A DNA stretch of 15,222 nucleotides from CAIWXH01 sp964555675 (GCA_964555675.1 CAZKTU010000155.1:1-15222), one strand, 5' to 3'; numbered from the stretch's first letter, positions 1 to 6,763 are shown. Numbers and translations: made by a program. The notes: a model not told the origin generated them from the letters alone.

Positions 1-1275
1 CTGCGGGGCGGGCGGGGCCGCCTCGGCGGGCGCGACGGGCCTGGCCGCCTGTGTGGCCGGGGCAGAGGCGCGAGGGGGCTCGGGCGCGGGGCGTGCGGGC
101 GCGGGAGCAGGGCGTGCGGGCGCAGGCGCGGGGCGCGCGGGCGCGGCCGGTCGGGCGGCTGCGGGCCGCGGGGCGACCGCGGGCGGCCCGCTCGTCACCA
201 GGGCCTCGACCACGGCCAGCTCGAGGGGCAGGTGGCCATAGGGGCTGGTGCGCAGCTGGTGGTCGAGCCCGCTGAAGATCTTGACCCAGTGGAGCACGCG
301 GGGCACGTCGGCCTCGCGGGCCCAACCCTCCATGAGGGCGCGCTCGTCCTCGCCGGCGTCGGCCAGAGCCTGGTCGCCCGAGGCCAGCAGCAGCAGCAGC
401 GAGCGCAGGCGTTCGACCAGGTCGCGCGTGAACTGGCGGATATCGGCGCCCTGGTCGGCCACGCCGCCCACGGCCCGCAGAGCCCCCCCCGAGTCGCCGG
501 CCAGCAGGGCGTCGATCAGGGCGTAGACCTCGGCGGCGGCGGTCATGCCCAGCAGGCTATGGACCTGCTCGAGGGTGACGGCGCCGCGGCTGAAGGAGGC
601 CAGCTGCTCGAGCACGCTCAGGGCGTCGCGCATACTGCCGGTGGCCGCCCGGGCGATCGCCTCGGGCACACCCTCTTCGAGGGGCAGATCCTCGGCCTCG
701 GCGATGCGGCGCAGGTGGGCGGCCGTGGCGGCCACGCCGTGACGGGTGAAGGTGAAGCGCTGGCAGCGCGAGAGGATGGTCGCCGGGACCTTGTGGACCT
801 CGGTGGTGGCCATGATGAAGATGGCGTGGTCCGGCGGCTCCTCGAGGGTCTTCAAGAGCGCGTTGAAGGCCGCCGTCGAGAGCATGTGGACCTCGTCGAG
901 CACATAGACCTTCGAGCGCAGCTCGGCGGGGCGGAACTGCACCCGCTCGATCAGCTCGCGGGCGTCCTCGACCGAGGTGTTCGAGGCGGCGTCCATCTCG
1001 ATCACGTCGACGGCGCGGCCCTCGGCGATCGCCACGCAGGCGGCGCACTGGCCGCAGGGCCTGGCGGCGGGATCGGGGGCCAGACAGTTCACGGCCTTGG
1101 CGAGCAGGCGGGCCATGCTGGTCTTGCCGACGCCGCGCGGGCCGGTGAAAAGGTAGGCGTGGGCGACCCGCTCTTCGAGGATAGCGTTGCGCAACGTCTG
1201 GACGACATGCTCCTGGCCGACCAGCTCGTCGAAGGTCTGGGAACGCCACTTGCGATAGAGCGATTGCGAAGCCAT
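1..1275 (-). CDS. dnaX: DNA polymerase III subunit gamma/tau (5' part of the gene; runs off left edge)
   Basis: Clamp-loader ATPase subunit of the replicative polymerase, which loads the beta clamp on primed DNA in the cytoplasm. The reading frame is open from ATG at 1275 to the window edge, giving 425 codons without a stop. The start MASQSLYRKW and QTFDELVGQEH are family-typical. Walker A GPRGVGKT lies at residues 45-52, a zinc-binding cysteine set at C64, C74, C77 and C80, Walker B LDEVH around 126-130, a TT sensor-1 at 157-158 and the SRC motif at 169-171. From about residue 350 the chain turns into a Pro/Ala/Arg-rich linker, as usual between domain III and the tau-specific C-terminus. AGAGAGG lies 5 nt before the ATG on the minus strand. 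The C-terminal domain is outside the window, so gamma versus tau forms cannot be judged; no A-rich slippery site is visible in the part shown. Confidence 0.97.
   Translation of the reverse strand, partial: MASQSLYRKWRSQTFDELVGQEHVVQTLRNAILEERVAHAYLFTGPRGVGKTSMARLLAKAVNCLAPDPAARPCGQCAACVAIAEGRAVDVIEMDAASNTSVEDARELIERVQFRPAELRSKVYVLDEVHMLSTAAFNALLKTLEEPPDHAIFIMATTEVHKVPATILSRCQRFTFTRHGVAATAAHLRRIAEAEDLPLEEGVPEAIARAATGSMRDALSVLEQLASFSRGAVTLEQVHSLLGMTAAAEVYALIDALLAGDSGGALRAVGGVADQGADIRQFTRDLVERLRSLLLLLASGDQALADAGEDERALMEGWAREADVPRVLHWVKIFSGLDHQLRTSPYGHLPLELAVVEALVTSGPPAVAPRPAAARPAAPARPAPAPARPAPAPARPAPEPPRASAPATQAARPVAPAEAAPPAPQ
90..152. repeat. Three tandem 21-bp units inside the dnaX linker
   Basis: Units start at 90, 111 and 132; each begins GGCGTGCGGGCGC or GGCGCGCGGGCGC, and they diverge towards their ends. 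At 21 bp each unit keeps the dnaX frame and encodes a Pro-Ala-Pro-Ala-Pro-Ala-Arg-like heptad on the minus strand. This is an in-frame low-complexity expansion of a flexible linker, not a mobile or CRISPR repeat. Confidence 0.7.
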
Positions 1276-1305
1276 CGTGCCTCTCTGCTGCGCCTGGTGG
1301 CCTTC

Positions 1306-1314
1306 AGTATACCA
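1306..1314 (-). promoter_or_regulatory. Extended -10 promoter for dnaX
   Basis: On the minus strand the sequence reads TGGTATACT, an extended -10 (TGn plus TATACT) about 30 nt before the dnaX ATG, which leaves room for a short leader with a ribosome binding site. No good -35 is visible, as expected for an extended -10 promoter. Inferred from sequence only. Confidence 0.5.
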
Positions 1315-1372
1315 CGCCTGTAGAACACCCGGTCGGAAGCGGTTTGATGTGAATTCCGTCACCGCTCATACC

Positions 1373-1402
1373 CTGGCAGCAGAAATCGCAAGATGGTATA
1401 CT
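1373..1402 (+). promoter_or_regulatory. Sigma-A-type promoter for the sortase gene
   Basis: CTGGCA (1373-1378), an 18-bp spacer and TATACT (1397-1402) preceded by TG-G make an extended -10 promoter facing the sortase. The nine bases TGGTATACT are identical to the -10 facing dnaX on the other strand. A start near 1409 would give a leader of about 85 nt. Confidence 0.5.
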
Positions 1403-1434
1403 CCAGACATCCGCAGGGCGACCTGCGGCGTACC

Positions 1435-1452
1435 TGTAACTGATCGATTACA
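1435..1452. promoter_or_regulatory. Inverted repeat TGTAA-N8-TTACA, possible operator
   Basis: An 18-bp dyad with 5-bp arms lies downstream of the predicted sortase start point and 40 bp before the ATG. The size and symmetry suit a dimeric repressor, but arms of 5 bp can occur by chance and no regulator gene is adjacent. Confidence 0.25.
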
Positions 1453-1492
1453 TTCCCGCCGCGGCTCTACCGGGGCGGACACCTATGCACTT

Positions 1493-2380
1493 ATGGTAAC
1501 TACGACAGGCAGCGGTCGGGCCGCCCGATCCCGCCCACGCCAGAAGTATCAGCGGGTCTACTGGACGCTCGGCAACCTGCTGCTGTTCGGCGGCTTCTAT
1601 CTGCTGCTCTACGTGGGCGGCATCTACGCCGACGTCGAGTACCACCGCATGGCCGCCCGCGGCGACTCGGACATCGAGGCCCCGCGCATGGTCATGGGCG
1701 AGCTCGAGTCGACCCCCGATCTGATCCGCGCCGCGCCCGCCGCGCGCCCGGCCGCCCCGGCCTCGGCGACGGCCACCGAGGTCCCCGCCGGCCTGCCCGC
1801 CTTCGACTCCTCAGTCATGGCCGCCGAGGGGCAGATCAGCGCCGAGCCGCCCACAGCGGCGGCGCCGGCCCACGTCTCGACCGTCGAGCGGATCATCCTC
1901 CCCAGCATCAAGGTCGACTCGAAGGTGATCGAGGTGGGCTGGGAGGTGATCGAGCAGAACGGGCAGCAGGTCGCCGTCTGGCAGGTCGCCGAGTTCGCCG
2001 TCGGCCAGCACCACGGCTCGGCCAACCCCGGCGAGGGCGGCAACATCGTGCTCGCCGGTCACGTCGGCGGCTACGGCAAAGTCTTCCGCGACCTCTACTA
2101 CGTGCTGCCGGGCGACCCCGTGGTGCTCTACAGCGAGGGCCGCGAGTACGAGTATATCGTCGACCAGCGCCTGATCGTCGACGAAGAGGGCGTCCCGCCC
2201 GCCCAGAAGGCCGCCAACGCCAGCTTGATCGCCCCCACCGACCACGAGGTGGTGACCCTGATCACCTGCTGGCCCCTGACCGGCCCCAAAAAGTTCTCGC
2301 AGCGCGTGATCATCCGCGCCATCCCCGTCGCCGGCTCGTCGCCCGCGAGCGAGGATGGGCTGCCCGAGACGGTCAAGTAA
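1493..2380 (+). CDS. Membrane-anchored sortase-family transpeptidase
   Basis: Sortases cleave a C-terminal sorting signal and transfer the protein to a cell-surface amine nucleophile; they act outside the membrane. The 295-residue product has a basic N-terminus, one membrane segment at about residues 25-45 (signal anchor), a Pro/Ala-rich spacer to about 125 and a C-terminal sortase domain. The catalytic set is complete: His190 in LAGHVGG, Cys259 in TLITC and Arg271 in FSQRVIIRA. The TLxTC context resembles class D/E sortases, but I would not assign a class. The frame stays open upstream to 1277, but that stretch carries the promoter and reads as non-coding, so ATG 1493 is preferred; GGGGCGG about 14 nt upstream is a weak ribosome site. 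Stop TAA lies 9 bp from the convergent glycosyltransferase stop. No LPxTG-like substrate is encoded nearby. Confidence 0.88.
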   Translation: MVTTTGSGRAARSRPRQKYQRVYWTLGNLLLFGGFYLLLYVGGIYADVEYHRMAARGDSDIEAPRMVMGELESTPDLIRAAPAARPAAPASATATEVPAGLPAFDSSVMAAEGQISAEPPTAAAPAHVSTVERIILPSIKVDSKVIEVGWEVIEQNGQQVAVWQVAEFAVGQHHGSANPGEGGNIVLAGHVGGYGKVFRDLYYVLPGDPVVLYSEGREYEYIVDQRLIVDEEGVPPAQKAANASLIAPTDHEVVTLITCWPLTGPKKFSQRVIIRAIPVAGSSPASEDGLPETVK

Positions 2381-2389
2381 CAACCCCGC

Positions 2390-3616
2390 CTAGCGCGTCC
2401 GCCGGCCCCGTCCCGTGAAGCGCCTGCCGCGCGGGAAGCCGAGCAGCCCGCCGCGCCAGCGCCCGGCGGGGCTGGCCTGGCTATCGACCAGGGCCAACTG
2501 CTCGATGATCACCTGGGCGATCTGGGCCGAGCCGTCGCGCGGCACGGCGCCCTCGAGGCGGTGCACCGTCTCGGCGTAGCGCTGGGGGTCCTGCAGTTCG
2601 CGCACGGCGCTGACGATGCGCTCGTTGGTCGGGCAGAACATCCCCAGCTCGTAGTTCAGCACGAAATCGATGTTGCCCTGCTCTTGCATGCCCACGGCCT
2701 CGGTCACGGCGACCGGCTTGCGCATGACCAGGGCCTCCATCAGCGTGCCGGGGCCGGCCTTGGTGACAACTATGTCGCTGGCCGCCATCAAGGCCTCCAT
2801 GTTGTTCACGAAGCCGTAGATGTGGGTATGCTCGCCCCGCCGCCCCGCGCTCAGCTCGTCGTAGATCGCCCGGTTCTTGCCGGTGATCACCAGCAACTGC
2901 CGGCCGGGGAACGAGCGCTCGAGCTCGACCACCAGCTCGCCCAGGCGCCCCGAGCCCACCCCGCCCGCGGTCAACAGGATAGTGAAGCCGTCGCCGGCCA
3001 GGCCGAGCGAGCGGCGGGCCTCGGCCTGCGTGGCCGTGTAGGCGGCGAACTTCGGGTGGACGGGGAAGCCGGTGCGCTGCATCTGCGACGGGCGCATGCC
3101 ACGGCGGTACATAATCTCGAAGGCCTCGTCGGTCGGCACCAGGGCCAGGTCGACGCCCGGGTAGGTCCACGAGGCGTGGAGGCTCACCAGGTCGGTGACG
3201 CAGGTGATCACGCGGAAGGGCATACGGCGCGCCCGCTTCGCCCAGACCACCAGGCGGTGGACGAGGGGGTGGGTCGAGACGACGATGCGCGGGCGGCGCT
3301 CTTCGAGGGCGCGGACCAGATTGCGGCGGGCAGTGAGGAAGACCAGCCGCGAGAGCACATCGACGGTGCGGGTGGTGTTAGTCAGCTGGAAGGTCAGATC
3401 GTAGAGGCGTAGCCAGCGGGTCGAGAGCTTGTCGTAGTGGTCGGGGGCGCCGCGCACGCCGGGGATCTCGGTGATGCGCATAATATCGTCGATCGACCAG
3501 GTGAGCCCCCGGCCGCTGACCTCATCGAGGGCCGCGCTGATGGCGACCGCAGCGCTGCGATGGCCGCCGCCGGTGTCCGAGATAGCGAACAGAATGTCGA
3601 CCGGGCTGCTGGTCAT
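2390..3616 (-). CDS. MGDG synthase/UgtP-type glycosyltransferase (GT28 fold), paralogue 1
   Basis: Probably transfers a sugar from a UDP-sugar to diacylglycerol or to a glycosyl-diacylglycerol at the inner face of the membrane. The 408-residue product has the N-terminal acceptor-binding motif GGGHRSAA at residues 16-23, STHPLVHRL and VTDLVSLH in the MGDG-synthase-type N-domain, then a second Rossmann domain starting near ILLTAGGVGSGR. The nucleotide-sugar motif VVTKAGPGTLMEAL sits around Lys286. The last 25 residues are strongly basic (RGRRFTGRGRRTR), plausibly for membrane contact. ATG 3616 is preceded by GAAGGGA about 9 nt upstream, so the open 50-codon extension to 3766 was not used. It follows its paralogue by 171 bp on the same strand, with a hairpin between them. 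Galactosyl versus glucosyl specificity cannot be read from sequence. Confidence 0.85.
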   Translation of the reverse strand: MTSSPVDILFAISDTGGGHRSAAVAISAALDEVSGRGLTWSIDDIMRITEIPGVRGAPDHYDKLSTRWLRLYDLTFQLTNTTRTVDVLSRLVFLTARRNLVRALEERRPRIVVSTHPLVHRLVVWAKRARRMPFRVITCVTDLVSLHASWTYPGVDLALVPTDEAFEIMYRRGMRPSQMQRTGFPVHPKFAAYTATQAEARRSLGLAGDGFTILLTAGGVGSGRLGELVVELERSFPGRQLLVITGKNRAIYDELSAGRRGEHTHIYGFVNNMEALMAASDIVVTKAGPGTLMEALVMRKPVAVTEAVGMQEQGNIDFVLNYELGMFCPTNERIVSAVRELQDPQRYAETVHRLEGAVPRDGSAQIAQVIIEQLALVDSQASPAGRWRGGLLGFPRGRRFTGRGRRTR

Positions 3617-3735
3617 GGGGCAGTTCCCTTCAGGGCTATGGGGCCCATGCCGCTCAGGCAGAGCATCGGCCAGCTTCGTAGGTTGCCGCCTTGCGCACGG
3701 TTTAGTCGTGCGGGATTGTACGTGACTGTCCCGAG

Positions 3736-3764
3736 GGAGGCGTGGGGGCCAGGCCCTCGCCTCC
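3736..3764 (-). terminator. Two-tier hairpin after the upstream glycosyltransferase
   Basis: GGAGGCG (3736-3742) pairs with CGCCTCC (3758-3764), and inside it GGGCC pairs with GGCCC around one A. It lies 24 bp after the stop at 3788 as read on the minus strand. There is no T tract, so it may be a weak terminator or an mRNA-stabilising stem that separates the two glycosyltransferase genes. Confidence 0.45.
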
Positions 3765-3787
3765 ACCCGGGCTTTCGGGCCGACAGC

Positions 3788-4927
3788 TTACCGGTGACGC
3801 CGATTATTGTAGTCGCCGATCACCTGCTCGGCCACGTCGATGGCCGCCCGCGGCCTGGCCACGGCCGCGGCGCAGGCGCGCATCTCGGCGAGGAGCTGCG
3901 GGTGCGAGAGCAGGCGCTCGACGGTCGGGGCGACCGACTCGCTCATGCGCAGCTGCGCCCCGGCCCCGCTACTGACCACATAGTCGGCGTTCCACTCCTC
4001 CTGGCCGGGGATGGGGTCGATCACCACCAGGGGCACGCCCCGCGCCAGCACTTCGCTGACGATCAGGCCGCCCGCCTTGGTGATCACCAGATCGCTGGCG
4101 GCGATCAGGTCGTCGACATAGTCGATATAGCCGAGGAGCCGCAGGCCCATACGCGCGGTTGGGCGCAGGTCGCCCAGGCTCTCCAACAGGGTGGGGTTGC
4201 GCCCGGCGACGATCACCAGGGTGGCCTCGATCCGGCTGCGCAGCAGGCCCTGGACGATCATGCGGGCGTGCTCGTCGTCGATGCCGCCCCCGAAGAGCGT
4301 AATGATCGGGCCGGCGGGGGGCAGATCGTGGCCGAGGCGCATCGCCCGGCAGTCCTTCGGCTCGGCGATGGCCGGGTCGACCGGGATGCCGCTCACCGTG
4401 ATCTGCGAGGCGGTGACCCCGCGGGCGATCAGCTGGGCGCGAGTCTGCTCGTCGGGCACGAAGTAGCCGTCGATCTCAGTGTAGGTCCAGAAAGTGTGGG
4501 CCGCGTGGTCCGTGACCACACAGTAGACCGGCTGAGTGAGCTGCGCATTGCGCTTGTAGCGCACCAGCAGCTCCATGGGCAAGAAGTGGGTGCAGATGAT
4601 CACCTCGGGCGCGAACGAGCGCAGCAGGTCCTTGAGGCCGGTGGTGCCGATGCTCTCGACCAGCTTGCGGACATTATTGGTGAACTCGGCCAAGTTCGGG
4701 TCGGCATTGGTCTGGGTGTAGAAATAGCCCCACACCAGGGGCGCCCGGTCGGTCAGCTCGAGGTACGAGCGGGCATAGGCGACGCGGAACAGACGCGACG
4801 TATGGTCGAGCACATCCTCGACGCGCACCTCGCCGGGCTGGCGGCGGGTGAAGGCCTTGGCCAGAGCCTCGGCGGCGCGTTTATGGCCGGTGCCCACAGA
4901 GGCGTGGAGCAGCAAAACTCGCGGCAT
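3788..4927 (-). CDS. MGDG synthase/UgtP-type glycosyltransferase (GT28 fold), paralogue 2
   Basis: Same family as the next gene on this strand and closer to canonical UgtP/MGDG synthases. The 379-residue product begins MPRVLLLHASVGTGHKRAA, the glycine-rich GxGH motif that contacts the lipid acceptor side. VVTDHAAHTFW is followed by GIPVDP, the usual inter-domain signature. The C-domain has FGGGIDDEH and then LVITKAGGLIVSEVLARGVP around Lys284, with PIPGQEEWNADYV after it, typical for binding the UDP-sugar. ATG 4927 has AGGAG 6 nt upstream. No signal peptide or membrane span is visible, which fits a peripheral membrane enzyme. In phototrophic Chloroflexota such enzymes supply galactolipids, but in non-phototrophs glucolipids are possible; this gene alone does not decide. 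Confidence 0.87.
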   Translation of the reverse strand: MPRVLLLHASVGTGHKRAAEALAKAFTRRQPGEVRVEDVLDHTSRLFRVAYARSYLELTDRAPLVWGYFYTQTNADPNLAEFTNNVRKLVESIGTTGLKDLLRSFAPEVIICTHFLPMELLVRYKRNAQLTQPVYCVVTDHAAHTFWTYTEIDGYFVPDEQTRAQLIARGVTASQITVSGIPVDPAIAEPKDCRAMRLGHDLPPAGPIITLFGGGIDDEHARMIVQGLLRSRIEATLVIVAGRNPTLLESLGDLRPTARMGLRLLGYIDYVDDLIAASDLVITKAGGLIVSEVLARGVPLVVIDPIPGQEEWNADYVVSSGAGAQLRMSESVAPTVERLLSHPQLLAEMRACAAAVARPRAAIDVAEQVIGDYNNRRHR

Positions 4928-5038
4928 GGTCGCTCCTGAACGAGGGCAGAAGATAGAAGAAGGCTTTACTCCCGAGCCGCACCCTAACGCCGGCTAGCCC
5001 TCGCTCAACGGTGGAGTCGCACAACGTTCCCCTCAAGC

Positions 5039-5053
5039 AATCGTACCACGATT
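5039..5053. promoter_or_regulatory. Inverted repeat AATCGT-ACC-ACGATT upstream of the pyr promoter
   Basis: Perfect 6-bp arms around a 3-bp centre, 20 bp before the -35 of the pyr promoter and between two divergent transcription units. It could be an operator or activator site. The rest of 4928-5072 holds only the ribosome site of the minus-strand glycosyltransferase and no convincing promoter for it. Confidence 0.3.
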
Positions 5054-5072
5054 CGCCCGAGCGGCGGCTAGA

Positions 5073-5101
5073 TTGACGGGCCGCCTGGCCCATGCTACAA
5101 T
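5073..5101 (+). promoter_or_regulatory. Strong sigma-A promoter of the pyr operon
   Basis: TTGACG (5073-5078), a 17-bp spacer and TACAAT (5096-5101) with an extended TGC in front. This is the best promoter in the window. Transcription should start near 5108, immediately before the PyrR-binding loop, giving a leader of about 140 nt. Confidence 0.85.
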
Positions 5102-5110
5102 CGGGCAACC

Positions 5111-5139
5111 TTTAATGCAGCCCCGAGAGGCTGTGAAGG
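5111..5139 (+). promoter_or_regulatory. PyrR-binding RNA loop of the pyr leader
   Basis: TTTAAT is followed by the hairpin CAG-CCCCGAGAGG-CTG (5118-5133) and then GTGAAGG. This matches the conserved PyrR recognition element known from Bacillus pyr leaders (CAGUCC-GAGAGG-CUG core followed by GAAGG). PyrR with bound UMP or UTP should hold this stem-loop. The trailing AAGGAG is also the ribosome binding site of the leader ORF, so PyrR binding could block leader translation directly. Confidence 0.85.
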
Positions 5140-5147
5140 AGTAGCCC

Positions 5148-5261
5148 ATGCAGCGACCTCGCGTCACGACGGCGCGCCCGTACGCGCACCCGCGCACCCC
5201 ACAGGCTGGGGGGCGACGGGTTTTTTGTTATGCCACCACGAGGAGCCATGAGCGAGCGTAA
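5148..5261 (+). CDS. pyr leader peptide ORF, 37 codons, spans the attenuator
   Basis: ATG 5148 has a good AAGGAG 6 nt upstream (5136-5141), directly after the PyrR-binding loop. The frame runs through the whole terminator hairpin and its T run and stops with TAA at 5259-5261, 14 nt inside pyrR in another frame. The predicted peptide (starting MQRPRVTTARPYAHP) is Arg/Pro/Ala-rich, with Val-Phe-Cys-Tyr encoded across the T run. A ribosome translating it would prevent the terminator from folding and end beside the pyrR start, allowing translational coupling. The ORF and ribosome site are seen in the sequence; its translation and role are inferred by analogy with the model proposed for the Thermus ZO5 pyr cluster. 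Confidence 0.65.
   Translation: MQRPRVTTARPYAHPRTPQAGGRRVFCYATTRSHERA
5189..5226 (+). terminator. Intrinsic terminator (attenuator) in the pyr leader
   Basis: Left arm CCCGCGCACCCCA (5189-5201), loop CAGGC and right arm TGGGGGGCGACGGG (5207-5220) form a long GC stem with one bulged A and one A-G mismatch. TTTTTT follows at 5221-5226. It lies 21 nt before the pyrR ATG and is the only terminator in the window with a true T run, as expected for a regulated attenuator. Confidence 0.88.
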
Positions 5262-5793
5262 GCAGATTCTGACCGCCGACGACATCAGGCGGGCCCTGGT
5301 GCGCATCGCCCACGAGATCGACGAGCGCAACGGCGGCCTGGCCGAGGTCATCCTGGTGGGCATCCGCAAGCGCGGGGTGCCCCTGGCCGAGCGCATCGCC
5401 GCCGCCATCGCCGACTTCGAGGGCTTCAAGGTGCCGGTGGGCCAGCTCGATATCACCCTCTACCGCGACGACCTGCGCATGCGCGGCCCCGCGCCCCTGG
5501 TGCGCAAGACCGAGATCCAGCCCGATCTCACCGGCAAGGTGGTGGTGCTGGTGGACGACGTGCTCTACACCGGGCGCACGGTGCGGGCCGCCCTCGACGC
5601 GATCGCCGACCTGGGCCGCCCGGCGCGCATCCAGCTGGCCGTGCTGGTCGACCGCGGCCACCGCGAGCTGCCCATCCGCGCCGACTTCGTGGGCAAGAAC
5701 GTCCCCACGGCCCGCGCCGAGCGGGTCGAGGTGCGCCTGCGCGAGAGCGACGGGGCCGACGAGGTGCTGATTATGCGCGCCGCGCAAGCATAG
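5248..5793 (+). CDS. pyrR: Bifunctional pyr operon RNA-binding attenuator / uracil phosphoribosyltransferase
   Basis: PyrR binds pyr mRNA in response to UMP/UTP and also makes UMP from uracil and PRPP. The 181-residue length is that of the family. RRALVRIAHEIDERNGG and ILVGIRKRGVPLA are signature stretches near the N-terminus. The PRPP-binding loop VDDVLYTGRT occupies about residues 102-111 with the acidic pair Asp103-Asp104, and VLVDRGHRELPIRADFVGKN is the usual C-terminal block. ATG 5248 is chosen because homologues start here; GAGGAG ends only 2 nt before it, an unusually short spacing, which may mean that initiation depends on ribosomes finishing the overlapping leader ORF. ATG 5230 has no ribosome site. 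Its stop codon overlaps the ribosome site of pyrB. Confidence 0.96.
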   Translation: MSERKQILTADDIRRALVRIAHEIDERNGGLAEVILVGIRKRGVPLAERIAAAIADFEGFKVPVGQLDITLYRDDLRMRGPAPLVRKTEIQPDLTGKVVVLVDDVLYTGRTVRAALDAIADLGRPARIQLAVLVDRGHRELPIRADFVGKNVPTARAERVEVRLRESDGADEVLIMRAAQA

Positions 5794-5804
5794 GAGGCGG
5801 CCCC

Positions 5805-6740
5805 ATGAGCGCAGAAACGTCCCGCCGGCGCCACGTGATCGACCTCGACGACTTCGCGGCCGAGGAGATCGGCGAGATCCTCGAGACCACCGAGAGCATG
5901 AAAGAGGTGCTCTCGCGCGAGATCAAGCAGGTGCCGACCCTGCGCGGGCGCAACGTGGTGAACATGTTCTACGAGGAGAGCACGCGCACCCGCATCAGCT
6001 TCGAGCTGGCGGCGCGGGCCCTCTCGGCCAATATCGTCAACTTCACCGCCCGCGGCAGCAGCGTCGAGAAGGGCGAATCGCTGATCGACACCGTGCGCAC
6101 CCTGCAGGCCCTCGGCGCCGACATCGTGGTCATCCGCCACGGCGAGTCGGGGGCGCCCTACCTGGTCGCCCAGCACTTCCGCGGCTCGGTGATCAACGCC
6201 GGCGATGGACGCCACGCCCATCCCACCCAGGCCCTGCTCGACCTCTTCACCATCCGCGAGCGCCTGGGCGAGATCCGGGGCCTCAAGGTGGTGATCGTGG
6301 GCGATATTATCCATAGCCGGGTCGCCCGCTCGAACCTATGGGGCCTCACCCGCATGGGCGCCGAAGTGACCCTGTGCGCCCCGCCCACCTTGCTGGGGCC
6401 GAGCAGCTACTGGACGGCCACCTGGCCCGGGGTGAAGGTCAGCCACCGCTTCGACGAGGCCGTAGACGGCGCCGACGTGATTATGGCCCTGCGCATCCAG
6501 AAAGAGCGCATGCAGAGCGGGCTGCTCCCCTCGCTGCGCGAGTACAGCCGGGCCTACGCCCTCACCCCCGAGCGCCTGGCCCGCCTCGGCGAGCGCACCC
6601 TGATCATGCACCCCGGCCCCATGAACGAGGGCGTCGAGATCTGGCCCGAGGCCGCCACCGCCCCCAATGCCGTGATCGAAGAGCAGGTGACCAACGGCGT
6701 GGCCGTGCGCATGGCTTTGCTGTACAGGCTGGCTGGGTGA
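5805..6740 (+). CDS. pyrB: Aspartate carbamoyltransferase catalytic subunit
   Basis: Makes N-carbamoyl-aspartate from carbamoyl phosphate and aspartate, the first committed pyrimidine step. The 311-residue product has the carbamoyl-phosphate motif STRTR at 59-63, the mobile-loop Ser86 and Lys89 in SSVEKGE, the HPTQ motif at 139-142, ALRIQKERM for aspartate binding, and HPGPMNEGVEI near the C-terminus, where many relatives have an Arg in place of the Glu. It starts 11 bp after pyrR; TAGGAGG overlaps the pyrR stop. No pyrI regulatory gene is present, which fits the ATCase class made of PyrB plus an active or inactive dihydroorotase-like partner. Confidence 0.96.
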   Translation: MSAETSRRRHVIDLDDFAAEEIGEILETTESMKEVLSREIKQVPTLRGRNVVNMFYEESTRTRISFELAARALSANIVNFTARGSSVEKGESLIDTVRTLQALGADIVVIRHGESGAPYLVAQHFRGSVINAGDGRHAHPTQALLDLFTIRERLGEIRGLKVVIVGDIIHSRVARSNLWGLTRMGAEVTLCAPPTLLGPSSYWTATWPGVKVSHRFDEAVDGADVIMALRIQKERMQSGLLPSLREYSRAYALTPERLARLGERTLIMHPGPMNEGVEIWPEAATAPNAVIEEQVTNGVAVRMALLYRLAG

Positions 6741-6763
6741 GTGCGAAATTGTATGGAGGCGCC

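Noticed and set aside
90..152. Short repeats as a CRISPR array
   Set aside because: Units are contiguous without spacers and lie in frame within dnaX.
232..1323. 363-codon plus-strand open frame across dnaX
   Set aside because: It is the antisense shadow of dnaX, whose Walker A, zinc and SRC motifs read cleanly on the minus strand.
1277..1492. 72-codon N-terminal extension of the sortase
   Set aside because: This stretch contains the predicted promoter and leader, has no ribosome site and would put the membrane anchor far from the N-terminus.
3715..3720. TACAAT on the minus strand as a promoter for the downstream glycosyltransferase
   Set aside because: No acceptable -35 at 16-18 bp and no TG extension, so the box alone is not enough.
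3437..4939. 500-codon plus-strand open frame across the second glycosyltransferase
   Set aside because: His/Gly/Asp-rich antisense composition with no family motif, opposite a clear GT28-type gene.
5230..5247. Upstream ATG for pyrR adding six residues
   Set aside because: Preceded by the terminator T run with no ribosome site; homologues begin at the ATG at 5248.
6737..6763. Upstream GTG for pyrC overlapping the pyrB stop
   Set aside because: No ribosome site there, whereas GTG 6764 follows GGAGG at normal distance and gives the family N-terminus.
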